NCBI GenBank assembly: GCA_030770425.1 | Contig: JASJFT010000022.1 | Location: 1-64,000 of the forward strand | DNA length: 64,000 bases | Direction of reading: 5' to 3' | DNA from: Darksidea phi | Lineage: Eukaryota; Ascomycota; Dothideomycetes; Pleosporales; Lentitheciaceae | In this document: piece by piece, positions 38,266 through 52,950 of the stretch | Position numbering within the stretch: the first letter of the stretch is position 1 | Layout of the letters: every line of letters begins with the position of its first letter | Program-made: the position numbers and the translations under genes | Notes under the pieces: model-generated | The model's database searches: none | What the model was told of the DNA's origin: nothing | What the model saw: only the letters and a program-made list of their open reading frames with translations

Positions 38266-39840
38266 TTACTATTTTTATTAAAGGTAGGTAGTAGTATCGA
38301 AGTAGTATTTTAGGTATTTTTTATCCTTAGTATTATTTAATTCTTACCGTTTTACGCGGTCGATATACTAAGAGAAGCTATTAATAAAAACTTATACTTA
38401 TCTACTTATATTTACTAAGAAGTTAATAAGAACTTAAGTAATAGTATATTAGATAAAGCCGCTACTATTAGAAATATAGATAGGGGTAGTAAATAGAGGA
38501 CTCGCGGGAATCTAATCCTTCCGTCGTTTTAGTAGAGAGAGACGGAGATACTAGTAGAACGAACGATTTATTATATAATAGAAAGAGAAATAATAATAGA
38601 AAGTCTAAAAGACCCCTATAGTTCTTATATTACTAGAGTAGTAGAAGGTAATAGCTAGATAGTTAATAGGACGTATTAGCTCCCTTAGCGTCGGCGTACG
38701 GCGTACAGCGCTAGTTAAGATAATACTTAAAGACGACCTATAGCTATATATTAAACTTAAGTCCCCTATAATTAATTAGTATATAAAAAGAGATATACTA
38801 TTACTATTTTAGGATAGACTAGCTCTAAGCCGGTAAGTAGCGGGAGATATTATAAGAAGGTAAAGTAGAGTACCTTATAGGATAGAACTAAAGATACTTC
38901 TTATCTAGGTAGAAGGCCTATAAATAGGTATTATATATTATTATATAGTATTTCTAGTTATTTTACTAGAGTATCTTTATTAATTAATTTTATATATTCG
39001 TTATAAAGATCTATAAGCTTTCTATCGTTCTCTAATAGATAGTCTAGGCCCTAGATCTCCTACGTTACTTTAAGTAAGTTTAGAATCTAATTATCTCTAA
39101 CTTAGTATTACCCTTAATCTTATAAATACTTTACTCTTATAGTTTCTATTTTAAGGAAATAGTTTATTCGGAGACCTAAGGAGCTAATTAAGGTATAAAG
39201 GTCCTTAATAGAGTAAGAAGAGTATAAAACTAAAGTAATCCTCTTACTAAAATCTATACGGGTTTTAAGAAATAAACTTTATATAGTTTAAGTAAATCTA
39301 GTATCTATCTATAGCGCTTTAGTTCTAGTAGAATATCTAGTATATTAAAATAGTATCTATATTAATAAACTTTCTCTTCTATAGATTTTAATATAACTAT
39401 ACTAGTAACCGTAAAAGTCTATATAAAAGAAATTAATACGGTAGCTTATATAATTCTACCCTACTATACTTAGCGTATATTATTAAGATTAAAGTAAGTA
39501 TAGTACTTAGTATATATTATATAGGAGTAGTAGTTATCTTAATATTATCTAATAAGGTACTAGTAATCTAAATAATACGGGATTTATCTTATAATAGTAT
39601 TACGATAATATATAAAGTAGCTAGACCGGTAAGAGGATTATCTAATCTTAACTAGTAAGAGGTCTAAGTCTAGACCTCTAAATAGATAGATCCGTCTTAT
39701 CTAATCTATTAGTAGAGGTCTAGGTTTCCGCGTTATTATACGCTAAGGATACTAAAGAGAGTACTTAAAATCTAATAGTAGCTATATAAAAGATTATATA
39801 CGTATAATATTATATATCTAAGACTAAAATCTATTATATC
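38265..39840. other. RIPed sequence with no recognisable gene
   Basis: No family was recognised. It lies downstream of the BCS1-like fossil. Confidence 0.25.
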
Positions 39841-41000
39841 TATTTATTATCCTTTACTACCCTCTTTATTAGGGTTGTATATACCTATTTATTAACTCTC
39901 TTAATAGTCTATTAAGGATTACCCTTAACCCTAATAAGAAAGTACTAGATCTCTACTACTAAAAACGTATTCTCTAGAATCTTAGAAACGAAATCGTCTA
40001 ATAACTATTTAATATCTTCCCGATACTTATATAATTAAATAAATATCTCCTATATATAATCCTTCTTCGTAAGAGTAAACTTAATATCCTCGTTAATTCT
40101 CTTAGGGTAGATAAGTATATCGTCTAATTTACCTTTAAAATTTATTATTAATATAAGAACGCGACCCTCTAAGCTAGTAATACTATTAATAATATTAAGG
40201 AGATCTAAAAGTATAATATCTACCTTTTTATTTAATAATTTCTTTAACTCTTTAACTACTTAATCTATACTATATACTTAATCTATACTACGTACCTTAA
40301 TTAAAGTATCCCGAGGTCTTCTAATACCCGTAGTATTAATATCCTCGAGTAAGATAAGGGATAGTTTACGTAAAGATATAAATAATTAAATAAGGCCGTA
40401 ATCTAAGAGATTATAATTACTTAGTACGAGTATATAGATATTAAGACTAAACTCGACTATAAATACTTTAGCTAAGCTCGTTTTCCCTATTCCTAGTAGT
40501 CTATAGAAGAGATATCCCTAATACTAAAATATACCTCGTTTAGTATACTATAAACGGTTACTTAAATACTTATTTATATTATTAAGTACTCTTTTCTTTA
40601 TAATTTCGTCTATAAAAATACTCTTTAATAGCCGAAGAGTTCTTCTCTAAACCTCTTTCTATAGTAGCGCGAATCTATAGGCCTTAGATATTAGTAGCTA
40701 TATAGAGGACTATCTTCGGCGTTCTATAGTTATCTCGTTAAGAAAGTTCTTAATAGACCGAGTATTATAGCCTAATATCCTTAGAATAATTTACTTCTCG
40801 TTCCCTCGGCTATATAGGCTTATACTACTTAGTCTTAGTATCCGTTAAAATAAGAACGGGCGGTAGTTATATATAAAGAAGTAGGATCTATAATTAAATT
40901 CGAATTAAGCGAGTATTTTACCTAGTCTTATATAGAAGAGTTTCCCGATAGTCTCTTTATCTATTTCTAGTTTATTCTAATTATCTAGTCTAGCTTATAC
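39840..41000 (-). pseudogene. BCS1-like AAA ATPase, RIP-inactivated
   Basis: A single frame carries BCS1_N-like sequence (FNYRSYFF, NYRPFLF, ILRILGYNTRSIKNFL, about 40.7-40.9 kb), FIDEIIKKRVLNNINKYL (about 40.6 kb), then RGIF-x-Y-x-GYLFYR, Walker A LGIGKTSLAKV (about 40.48 kb), LNIYILVLSN, the Walker B segment LILLEDINTTGI (about 40.34 kb), LEGRVLILI, LDDILIYPKRI (about 40.12 kb) and the C-terminal KFTLTKKDYI / FLIRVKGNP region. BCS1 in mitochondria translocates folded Rieske protein; filamentous fungi also have many BCS1-like paralogues of unknown role. Stops are all Gln/Trp-type. The catalytic motifs survive better than expected because they lack CA/TG-containing codons. Likely cargo. Confidence 0.83.
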
Positions 41001-41199
41001 TACTCTTAGCTTAGTTAAATATATAAACCGTTATACTATCTAGTTTAGGATTATTATATATAAGATATAAGAATAGTCTAGATATATTAAGGTAATAAGA
41101 TTATTATACCCTTAACTTAGTAAAGACTAGGGGAGATAAAGGGCTATAGATATAGTAGCCTAAAGGATAATAATAAATAGAATAATAAGGTTAATAAAG

Positions 41200-44100
41200 A
41201 TAATTAGAAAGCTAAAGCGGCGCTAAGGTAATAACGCGAGAAAAATTTTAAAGAGCTTTACTATTTTAATATATTAGGGAGTTAGTACTCTATATAATAT
41301 AGAAAGGAGTACCTTATATCTATAAGTAGCCTCTAGAGGTAAGTATCTAGATAGCCCGCGCTTCTATAGTAGGCCCCTAGAGTACTAGACTTTAGTAGAA
41401 AAGAAGCTAGTAAAATTATATAGTAATATAAGAATTTAGAGGACTTTCTCTCTAGTATATATTATTAATCGCCCTATATCTATAGAAGGCCGAGTAGAGT
41501 TAACTATAGCTAGTAGAACGAAATTAGTATTATAGTATTAGAGTAACGGGAAGAATATATAATCTATACTATATAGTTATATAACTTAGTATTTTTATTA
41601 AGACTAACTAGTTTTAGAGTAGACGTATAATTAAGTCTATAGTTAACTAGATCTTATAACGTACTAAGTCTTAAGTTTAAATAGATAGATAATCTAAAAA
41701 TATAGTTTAGAGAGGAAGTCTAAATTCTTATATTACTATATAAGTTTACTAACTTCTCTTCTAGTCTACTCCTACTAAAGTCTAGTACTCTAGAGGCCTA
41801 CTATAGAAGCTCGGACTATTTAGGTACTAATTATAGTACCTTAATTCTATTATATATATAATATTAAGTCGTAGTAGACTATTACCTCCGGATATAGAGA
41901 GCTCTACTCCCGAACCTTAAGGGCTAGATATAGGGAGAAGGAGAGATAAAGGTACCTTAAGTTAGACTATAGCGAGTATCTATTAATTCTCTTAATCCGT
42001 TAAAATAAATACGTAGCTTATCTATCTTACTAATACTATTTTTATAGGCCTAATACTCTTTAACCCTACCTATTATATCTAACTAAAGGGTCCGTCTATA
42101 GAGGGTTATACCCGAGTACTTTTTTATCTACCCGATTATACCCGACTATAGGCTTAGCGGCCTTTAGTACGCGTTACTATTATTATTTATAGATTATACC
42201 TACTTAGTAGTAGTTTCTAAGAATAGAATAAAGTTAGAGTATCGATAGCCTATTTAATTTACGTCTATTACCGCTATATTACTAGTATATATAGGTTACT
42301 ACTTTCCTACTACTATCTTCTACTACTACTTCGTCTATTACTACTACCTTATTCTTTCTTCTCTACTTATATACTATATATCCTATTAGCCGCTTATAGT
42401 TAGCTACTACTTTATTACTATCTAAAATAGGTAGATTCTCTACTAAATACGTAGTACTCTACTAATAGATATTTATAATAGATATTAATATCTCTATATT
42501 AATTCTCTACTTCGCTTATAAAGTAGTAATAATAGCTTATTACTTAGAGAAGAAGAAAAGACTATAGATATACTTTATTATATTTCTAATTTACGGGTAT
42601 ACGATATAGTAGATTTTAAAATTTCCTTATAGCTATTAGATAGTCTTTCTTATAGTAACTTTTATTAGCTATAGAGCTAGATTATTTATCTTAGAGACGG
42701 ACGATAGCCGTTAAAAAACGGCGTTAGGATTAAGCTTAAGAATAAAGTAACTACTATTATAAGAACCTAATACTAGTCTAATAGATTCTATCTTATATCC
42801 TCTTACCTAATTTAATATTAGGTCTATTCTTATTAGAAATAAATTCCCTAAAATATAGCTCCCTTAATACCTTTAATATAGAATTTTTAGTCTTCTCTAT
42901 CTTAACTTATTAATTATCTTCTTCTTATATATTCTTATATATTCTTATAGACTACCTAGGTTTAATTCTACGCCCCTAGTATTTACTTATACCCTATTAG
43001 ATATAATAGAACCTACTAGTATACGCTAAGTATATAAGTATTAAGCTAATAGCTATCTAAATATAACCTAGACCTACTAGTAAATATACTATATTAGATA
43101 ATAGCTAGTAAGTAACGGAATATATTAAACCTAGGCGATCTATAGGAATATATAAGAAGAAGAAAACCGTAGAGTTAAGGTAGAGAAGAATAAAGGATAT
43201 TAGCCTTAGATAGAGGCTATATACTATAATTTATTCTTAAAGAATTAGCTTATCTATATAGGTAGCTTCGAAGTAAAGCTACTAAGACTATAGATATATC
43301 TTCTACTATATACGCGCCGTATATCGTTCGTAGAGGGTTCGTTTATAGGAATACTAGATCGCGAAGCTAATTCGGTACTTAATAGATAAGGTCGGCCGAC
43401 CTTTAGTATCTTAAGATTACTATTAAATCTAAATATTAGAACCTATAGTAAGAACTTCTAGCGTACTTAAACTATATAAGAAGTATATAGAGCTTATACG
43501 TACTAGTATAAGAACTACGTTATAATCTACTAAAGAGTATTAGAATATTTAGATCGGACTTCTACGTTATATATAAACTATAAGACTAGCTAGTAGATTA
43601 GTACTAACTATTCTAAGTATAGTTTAATTATATCTACCTATATCTACTATATTAATTAGATATAACCCGCTCTTATATAAAACGTCTAAGTTAATACTCT
43701 CTAGACTAACGTATATATATATATTAGGTTTACTAGATTATATACTATCTATTAGTTTAATCGAGTATATACTAATATATTTATTAAACCTATAGTACTA
43801 AACTTATATTAATTATTACTAGTTTTCGATAGCTTATATTAATAAATTAATTCTTATTATTTCTACTTATAGTAGCTTTATACCTTACTTTTATATATTT
43901 CCCCCTTTAATCTAGTCGACTACTAAGACGAACTCTTAATATACGGATATAAGATATATATTATTATTCTAGATAGATTAAGTATAAATATTTACTACGT
44001 ATCTAGAGCTAAGCTAGCTACCCGCTTAGTTTATAATCGACAAGTCGAAAATCTAAGAAAGTTAAATTAATCGATTCTACTATATAGAAGAGTATAATAT

Positions 44101-46400
44101 TAAAGCTACTTATATTAGAACTATATTATTAAAGTAGTTCGTAGTTAAACCGATATTAAATCCTTTGGATACTAACTACTATTCTCTTCCGTAGTAGTCT
44201 AAGTATAAATCTTTAAAGGTACTAATTAACACCTATATTTTCCTAGTATTAATTATAGTATCCTTTATCTAGTACTCTAAGAGGAGATTTCGGACTAGCC
44301 GCTTCGGTATCCCTTTAATAAGGTTAGTATAGGGAGAAAATACTAGTAAGTATATTCCTAATATAGGTATAGTAATCGAATTTAACCGGAAGATAGTAGA
44401 AGATCTACGGATAGCTAGTATAGAGTAGAAGGCTATATTCTAGAGTATCTAAGTATAGTTACCCCGGTATATCGTTATTATTAAGAGCGAGTAGTAAGAG
44501 GCTAGGTTAGACTTAAAGTTAACCCTCTAGAAGTTATTACCGTCCTTACTACTATTCTTATTACCGTTCTTACTACTATCCTCGCTACTATTATTCTTAC
44601 TACTATCCTCGCTATTCGTCTATTTACTAGTATCCTCTTCTAAACTATATTTACTCTTACCCTTAATAGCTTCTCTACTCCTCTTAATATTCTAGATAAT
44701 AAGACTAGATAGCGATACGACTCTTAAAGTCGACGACTTAGTAATAGACCTAGTAAGAATAGAAGTACTAGACTAATATACTAGTTACGGGTTCGAGATA
44801 GTTATTATAATACTTATTTTACTTCTATCTAGATAGTAAGTAGAAATTAGAGATAGTAATTAGAAGTAGAGTATAAGCTAATACGTAAGAATATACTATA
44901 ATATACTCTATAGCTTATTATCGATAATAAGACGGTCTAAGTAAGTACCGCGTATATATTATATATAGTAAAAGATACCTATAGCTATTTTATTACTCGG
45001 CTTCGATTACTAGTACTAAGTCTATATCTATTACTAATACCTAGAGTATATAATAAAAAGTTTAAAAAGGTATAATCTAGAGAGAGAAGATAGTCTCTAC
45101 TATCTTTCTTAGCGAGATAGTATTTATAATTAACTCTATCCCTCTTTTAACTAATTAAGAAACTAAGTAGTAAGTATAGCTATTATCTCCGGTCTATTAG
45201 ATTTCTACTTAAAGGGTAGAGATAGAAGAATTCAACGGATCTAGGATTATAGAATCCTATTCTTTACGGCCGTCGAGCTAATACGTAAAGAAGAAGGGGA
45301 AGAAAGGCTTAAGAATAGTAATAACTACTATACTAAGGATAAGATAGAGTAAATTAAGACTTCTATATATATAACGTAATAAAAGGAATATAAAATAAGA
45401 GGCGTATTTCTAATATATAGAAAGCTAGATATAATATAACCGGTAGCCGGAGCCGTAGATAAAGGAAATATTAGAAATAGAGATAACTAAAGTATCTAAA
45501 AATCTAGGGAAACTATATACTTTTTTTCTAATACTCTATAAATATATACTTATTCCTCCGAGATTTTTCTATTATACGTATAGCTTTTTAAACCTCTATA
45601 CGATATATCTTTATATTTTTAAATAATATAGTTATAAAGTCTTCTAAGATATACGACTCTATTCTATTCTATACTAGATAACCCTCTTAATTAGGAAATT
45701 TAGTTATATACGTATAAATAAGGGTTAAATACTCTAAAGTCTTAACGTCTAGAACTTTATTAAGTATAGTTAGATAAGTTAATTTAAATTACTTAGACTT
45801 AGTTAGACGTAATTCCTAATAGTAAAATAATTAGACTTTAAAAGCCTATAAATAAGGATATATACTAAGGTAGAGGTAATAGATATAGTTCCTTATATAT
45901 AAGACCGTAGAAGTATAATTAAGAAAAGAAATAAGGCGAGAGTAGGTAAGAGAAATAAGATTAGAATATTAATAACGTATAACTACCTATAGTAAGGTAG
46001 TAGACGAATACTAAATAAGGACGTAGGTAAAGAACGTATAGAAAGATAATTAGTTAAGGATAAAAGATAGGGGCGAACCTAGGGCGTAGAATATAGGGTA
46101 ACTAGTAAAGAACTAAAAGGTAATAGACTAAAGGATATCCTAGTCTTATTAGGAGAGTATATATATATATTATAGAATTAGCCCTCTCTATACTTTTAAT
46201 ACCTTCCTTCTATCGCTTATATCTAAGTAATAATTAAACTACGATAGTCGTTCCTATAGACGACTTTCTAAAAGAATAGTATTTAGATATTCGGCTAGAT
46301 TTATATAGCTTTAGTAAAGAGATACCTCTATATAGAGATTTATACCTACTTAGAAGAGTATCGATAACTTAAGGAGTAATTAGTAATAGTAGTAAGAAGT
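41200..46400. other. RIPed sequence with unassigned coding fossils
   Basis: A plus-strand fossil lies at about 43.4-44.06 kb, rich in Gln-type stops (VLEYLDRTSTLYINYKTS, FIKPIVLNLY, DELLIYGYKIYIIILDRL, ATRLVYNRQVENLRKLN), and a Leu/Thr triplet repeat (TTACTACTATCCTCGCTA type) at about 44.53-44.62 kb. No family recognised. Confidence 0.3.
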
Positions 46401-46420
46401 ACTTCTAGTATATAAGAATA

Positions 46421-46482
46421 AGGACTAATAATACGTCCGATTACTAGCTATATAGCTAGTAATCGGATATATTATTAGTCCT
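46421..46482. repeat. 62-bp near-perfect palindrome
   Basis: The arms 46,421-46,451 and 46,452-46,482 are reverse complements over 31 bp with two adjacent mismatches (CG in the left arm, TA in the right). The centre is AGCTATATAGCT with no spacer. The arms begin and end AGGACTAATA/TATTAGTCCT. It could extrude a cruciform or be a collapsed pair of element termini. Confidence 0.9.
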
Positions 46483-46689
46483 AGTTATATATAAAGTTTT
46501 ATAGTACTTTATCCTAGTCTACGACTAATAATTAATCCCTTTACTAGTTATCTAATTAGTAGTAACTATATATAACCTATATTCGGCTATAAGTATATAT
46601 AGACCTATAAGAGATCTTTATTATAGGGAAGATAGAATATCCGATACTAGTACCCTAATTATAGGCTATAGGACGAGAGCTCTTAGTAG

Positions 46690-47590
46690 TACCTCTCTTT
46701 CTACTCTTACTACTCTTAGTTCTTTTTAGTATAGATAATCTCGCTACGGCTATTAATACTATTTATAATACGACCGACGATATCTTATCTAAAGTAGTAC
46801 GATTATAAGTTAAATAATTCTAGAAACTTTACTCTAAAGTTAGAAAAATCTCCGACTAGCTAAATAACTCTCTTATTTAAAGGATATATAGATAACTTAA
46901 AGAGCTTAAAAAGTTTTACTATAACGTAATAGAGGTAGTTAGAGAAATTTCTTAATATAATTCTCGTATTATTAACGTTTAGTTTACTAATAGTAAAGTT
47001 AGACGGCTAGAACTTTAATCTAAGCTTCGGCGTATCTTAGGAGAGCTAAGTCTAGCTTCCGACTTTACTAAAGTCTACCCGACTCGACTTAATAAAATAA
47101 TAAATAGGAATAGACCGGGGCGGAGTTTTATATCTATTAAATACTACGTTAGTATATATTTTATAGAGACTAATTAGAGGACTACTCGTTATACTATTAG
47201 ATACGGACTAAAGCTTCTTACTCTTAAAAAGACTATATTATTAAATTAGTAGTATAGCCTCTAGATTCTCTTTATAATTATATATTAATATTTAAAAATA
47301 ATAAAGTACTTCGAACTTAAGGATAATCTTATATTAGACGAACTATCTAAAGTAATTATAGTAGTATTTAGTCTATAGACCTTTATAGAGAATACTATTA
47401 CTATCTATAGACTTTAAGTATTATACGCTAGGGCTATAAAACGATAATATTTAAAGCCTAGTTTAGAGGATAGTAAGTTTAGGATCTTTTCTTTAGTATC
47501 TTTACTAATACCTTAGGCTATATTATTCCTAATACTATATCTTACTTTACTCTACGACGCTAAGATAGACCCTTACTCCTAGATAGTCCT
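46690..47590 (+). pseudogene. Relict of an unrecognised protein with N-terminal hydrophobic segment
   Basis: One plus frame of about 300 codons has only Gln/Trp-type stops: a Leu-rich start (LFLLLLLLLVLFSIDN), then ATAINTIYNTTDDILSKVV, RLKELKKF-like helical text, RRLEL-SKLRRILGELSLA, SDFTKVYPTRLNKI, YFELKDNLILDELSKVII and YARAIKR. It looks helical and resembles the N-terminal regions of fungal STAND/NLR-type proteins in texture only. No family call is made. Confidence 0.4.
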
Positions 47591-50500
47591 ATTTCTAGTT
47601 ACTAATAATATAGATAGTATAGGTATATATACTCTCTATTCTATATCTAATAGAAATAATAATATATCTCGTCGATCTATCGAAACCCTAGACTCTTATT
47701 AGGAGTAGGCTCCGAGCTTAGATATAACGATATACTTATCGACTAATAAAGACTATATAGTTATAATATAGGACTAATTAAATACGGGTACTCTACTAGT
47801 AAATATATCTTTAAATACTTCGGGGCCGTTAAACCTACTATAACTATAGTATTCTAGGGCGGTATAACTATATAGTAAACTATTATTAGAAAGTATATAA
47901 ATAAAATCCGTATATTACTAAAACTAACCTTTATACTAGACTACTAAGGTAATATATATAATAACTCTTATAATAGTATCTAGTCTACTTCTTTAGAAGT
48001 TATACCTCTACTATAGAAAATTATAAACTAGTCTTTCTCTAAACTTATATCTAATCCGTACGAAATTATATACTAGTCTTTCTTAGGGTTTATATCTTAC
48101 CCGTATAATATTCTAAATTAGTCTCTCTTAAATCTATAGATTATATTTAACCCTATAAGCTAGTCTATTATAGTACTAACTATATAATAAAGCTAACCCC
48201 GTCGCTAATAAACGCCGTTTTTCTAGTAATATAGAAGATAGTATACTCTAGGGTAATTTTTATATAATCTTAATTAAGGGAATACTCTTATTAGATAATA
48301 TACGTATTAGAGTTCGTAATTCTAATTAATATAATAATTTAATTAGTAGGGCCTCTAATATATACTTCTAGGGGCCTAGCTACTTAGTAAATAACTAACT
48401 ATAAGAAGAACTACTTACTCGCTTAGAAGTATATACTAAGTTAGTTTTATAGTAATATACCTTTAGAAATAGCCTTAGTATAACGCGTTCTCTTATATTT
48501 TTTAATATAGTTATATATTCCTCTACTTTATAATACTCTAGAGACCCTAGTACCTTTAATATAGTATACTCTATATAGTTACTCTACTTCTATACCTTTA
48601 AGTTAGTATCTCTATCTATCCGGGTTTACTCTAAGTATAAAGGTATAGATATAATAGTTATAGGGTTTCTTAATTACTAATTATATTCTATAAATTAAGC
48701 TTCTTTAAAAGTAGTATAGTTAGTATATATTATATTAGTATATATAATAGTACTTACTTTAGAATAGTTCGTAAGGCTTACTTATATATACTATTTATAG
48801 TCCCCGTTCTCTTAAGATATCTTAGTAGTAGGGGAATAAGGTAGTCTCTTCGGAAAATAAAATATCCGATTCTTATAATAGAGCCTAATACTATATCTCT
48901 ATCTAATAGATAAGATATCTTCTATAATATATAGTAAACTACGTACCGAGTTTAAGTAGTATATTATAAAGTATTATATCTTTACCTACTATAGATTTCT
49001 CTCTAATAGCTACTTTAATTTTAGTAATAGTATTATACCTATACTAGCTTTTATATTATACCTCTTATTAGAATAGTATCTACTATAGTAATAGTAGGTA
49101 GCTCTTTTAGATAAGTAGTATTAGGAACTATATATAGTACCTATACTAGGGCTATATTAAGACTTCGTAATAGATAATAGTAACGTAGCTACTAGGTATT
49201 ATAGTCGGATATAATAGTATTTAGATTTAAGATTATCTTCCTCTAACTCCTTAACCTAAGGACGACGTAAAGTAGTAGCGATATAAAGTATCTTAGTAAC
49301 GTCGGTAGAGCTTATATATTATTAGTTCTATAGAATAATCTATAAGAGGAGCTCTAGTAGAGAATTATTATAGAAAAAAAGAGGTCCCTTATATATAACG
49401 AAAGGTTCCTTAAAGGTATTATAAAAGGTTCTCTTAGGGTTATATATAATAGATAGATAAAATACGTTAATAAGTAGAAAGCTTTAGATAAAATTATAGT
49501 AATAAGAGACTAGTTACTCTTCGATTTTTCGTATCCTATATAAGCTATTTAGGCCTATTTTAGTCTTTACGTTAATATTAGATTATAACGAGCTTATACT
49601 TAACTACTAAGGTAGATACGTATATATTCCTCTCTATCTAGAATAAATACTTACCTTTTAATTTATAGAAAAGACTATTTAGTATACTATAAGAAACTAC
49701 CTTTACTTTACTATATTAACCGAACTCCCTTCTTCTTAACCTAATATAATAATAGTAGGATACTAGTCTACGTCCCTATAGTATCCGATTCTTAGTATTT
49801 ATAGATATAATAGTAAATATTACTATATACTTATAGACTAACGGGTAATAGACTAAGATTTTTCGTTATCTATTATAGTATAGTACGAGACTCTACCTAA
49901 TAATATAAGTATACCCTAGATCCTCCTCTTAAAGAAGGCTTCGGAATAGTACCCTTAATAATAGCTCTAGACTAGAGGCCGCTTAAGGGTAAGATAGATA
50001 ACGATAATATAGTTAGTATAGTAGAAGAAAGATAGTAGAGGGTAATAGAGGATAGGTACGTACGACGGAGTACTATCGGATAGTATCTAATTCGGTAGCT
50101 CTACCTCCTTCTTAGTAACGGGAAGAAAGCTAGTAGACTATTTCTAGCTAAATTAGAGGTAGAGTATAGCCCTACTTATCCTATACTACTAATTAGACTA
50201 TCTATAGCGGGATCGAATAGAAGTAGACTAACTATACTAGTATAATTAGAATAGTTAACGGATTCTATAGAAGAGAGACGTTATAGTAGTAATACTACTA
50301 AACTAAAACTAGTAGTATCGGGCTATCGAAGTAACCCTCTACTTTTAGGAGTAGTAGTAAGTATAGCTATATATCTTCCTCGCTATACCCGTTACTATAA
50401 ACCGGAATATATATTAAGGACTTAAAATATAAATAGAGCGAGCTTTATGATATAGAATATTGTCCTTAATAAGATATATCTATTACTCTATATTAATAAA

Positions 50501-52950
50501 AATATAATCTTCTATCTAGGGCCGGTAGTAGAAATTATACTAATAGGAGAGACGACGTAGAAGTTCTATTTTATTAAAATACTACTAGTAATCGCCTTTA
50601 GGCCGATAGATACTAAGATCGAGTATATCGAGTACTAGAAGAAGTAGAGCTAATAGTATAGGGAAGATAATTTAGAAGAGACTTCTATATACTATTACCT
50701 TTATCTATATCGATTATAAAGTATAAAGGGTAGTAGCTTTTATAGTATCGGTATCTAATACCGTATTTAACCGGCTTATCTAAGAGCTATAGGTCGCTAT
50801 AGACCTTAACTAAATCTATTACCTACTTTAACTTAGACTTACTAAATTATATAGACGAGCTACTTAACTAGATATTAGATAGGTAGAGGACGGGATAGTA
50901 AGTAAACGTATTAGTATACGTACTAGAAGAAGTAATATTATCTAGAAGATAGATTACGTAGATTATAGTAAGCTCTAGTAATAGTTAGACTAGTCTATAT
51001 TTTCGATATACTTAGTACTATCTATTTACTATAACGAGTAATAGTTTATATTTATATACGTAGACTAGAGTAATTAACATTACTTCGATTATAATTTCTA
51101 TAGAAATAGGCTATAGACGTATTTTCGGATAAGATAGACGGGGTAAGATTAGCTAGTCGGTAAACGATCTATAAATAACGGTAGAGTTAAATATTAGGGG
51201 AGAAGTTTATAGATACTAAAGACTAAGGTTATAACTAGCTAAGATATAAGGTATATAAAGGGAAGGTAGAGAGATAAGAGCTTAATTATTTTTAAGATAT
51301 TATTATCTTAGTATTTTATAGATACTAACGTACTAGCCGGAGCTACCGTAAATATCCTAAAGACCTATCTACTCGATAGTATAGCTATTTTTACGTTATT
51401 TCTTAAAGTATATTATCTATTATATATCTATTATAGTAGATACTAGTAATAATCTATATACCTAAGCTATAACTCTAATAGTATCTAATACCCGCGTACT
51501 CCTCTCTTAATATTTAATTATATTCTATCTCTATAGAAATAATAAACTACATAATACCAACTACTCTAGTCGAAATATAACTCGTTACTATTTTTTATAG
51601 TATAAGATAGATATAAGGTTAATACTTAAGCTACTACTTAAGATAGGTAAGATTAAATATATATAATACTACTATTGTAGGTAGTAGTAAATAGATATAT
51701 AGAGATAATAAAGTCGAATAACTAGATAAGAAAGAAGACGAGATAAAGAGAGTATTAGAAGGACTATAATATATAAAAGATAGACTATCTATATTCTCTA
51801 AGAAAGATAACGTCTATTTAATTATAATAGAATAACCGCCGTAGTAGAATATTAGTAGTACTTTCTACTAAGTTATAATAACGTTAATAACGATCGTACT
51901 ACTTAGATACTCTTAAAATAAATACTTAGGGTCTTTAGATTCTTATATTCTTAATATATTTAGTATAATTTCTTATCGACTTTATAATACCGTATCTTAC
52001 TATTTTATAGAGGACTAAGGATAAATATAAATATATACCTAGGTAGTTTACTATAACGAAGCTTTAAGAAAGTTCTATAAGTTACTTTATATTTTATACT
52101 ATAATTATATAGATAATATTAACTATCTTTTAAAATAATCTACTTCGATAGAGAGTAAGTATAACTATATAAGGGTACTAGTAGTAGGAGAATAATTATA
52201 TAATTAGATAGTAATATTAACTTAGTAATAAGGTTTAATAGATATAAGATAAATTCTAAAGAAGTAAGAATATTAATAAGTAGGTCTATATAAGGGCTAG
52301 TTATATACTATAGCTAGCTCGTTTATAAGATAGTATTTAACGTTATAATATATCTTACTCTAATAGTTTAATAAAATATAGCTATTAATTAAGAATAGTT
52401 AGAGCGGAGGTTATAGGGTAGTCTATACCGTTTATACCGTTAAAGCTCTATAAGACGATTAGACTTATAGTAGTACGATTAAATTTATCTTTATTTAATT
52501 ATACGAGAGGGTTAACGTTAAATATAACTAGCTTTTCTAGGAAATTTCCTAAAGCGACGGCTATATTTACTTTCTCTATAAATTTCTCGCGGTTAGGTAG
52601 ATAAAAGTATAGAATTAAGATATTATTAGCGCTAATATAGCTACTACTTCCGTTAGATTTTTAACTAGCTATTAAGCTAAACTCTAGAATTAAGCTTGGA
52701 TCTATAGATATAGAAGGTATTATACTAATAGAGATAATTACTATCGAAAAAGTAAGAATAGTAGAAAAGTATATTTTTAATTAGTATAATATAGCTCTAG
52801 AAAAGTTAGGAATAAAATATTCTTATACTTAAACTTACTAATCTTTTCTAAAAATAGTCCTATAGTAAGGACTAAAGAGGTCTAATATCCGAAGTAGAGT
52901 ATAGATCTATATACTAATATAAGCCCTATTTTAGTATAGATTAAAGACTA
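47590..52950. other. RIPed sequence with unassigned coding fossils
   Basis: Short repeats of the type CTAGTCTTTCT-TATATCTTACCCGTA occur near 47.99-48.18 kb. A plus-strand fossil lies at about 50.04-50.41 kb (ASRLFLAKLEVEYSPTYPILL, GYRSNPLLLGVVVSIAIYL). Nothing was recognised. Confidence 0.3.
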
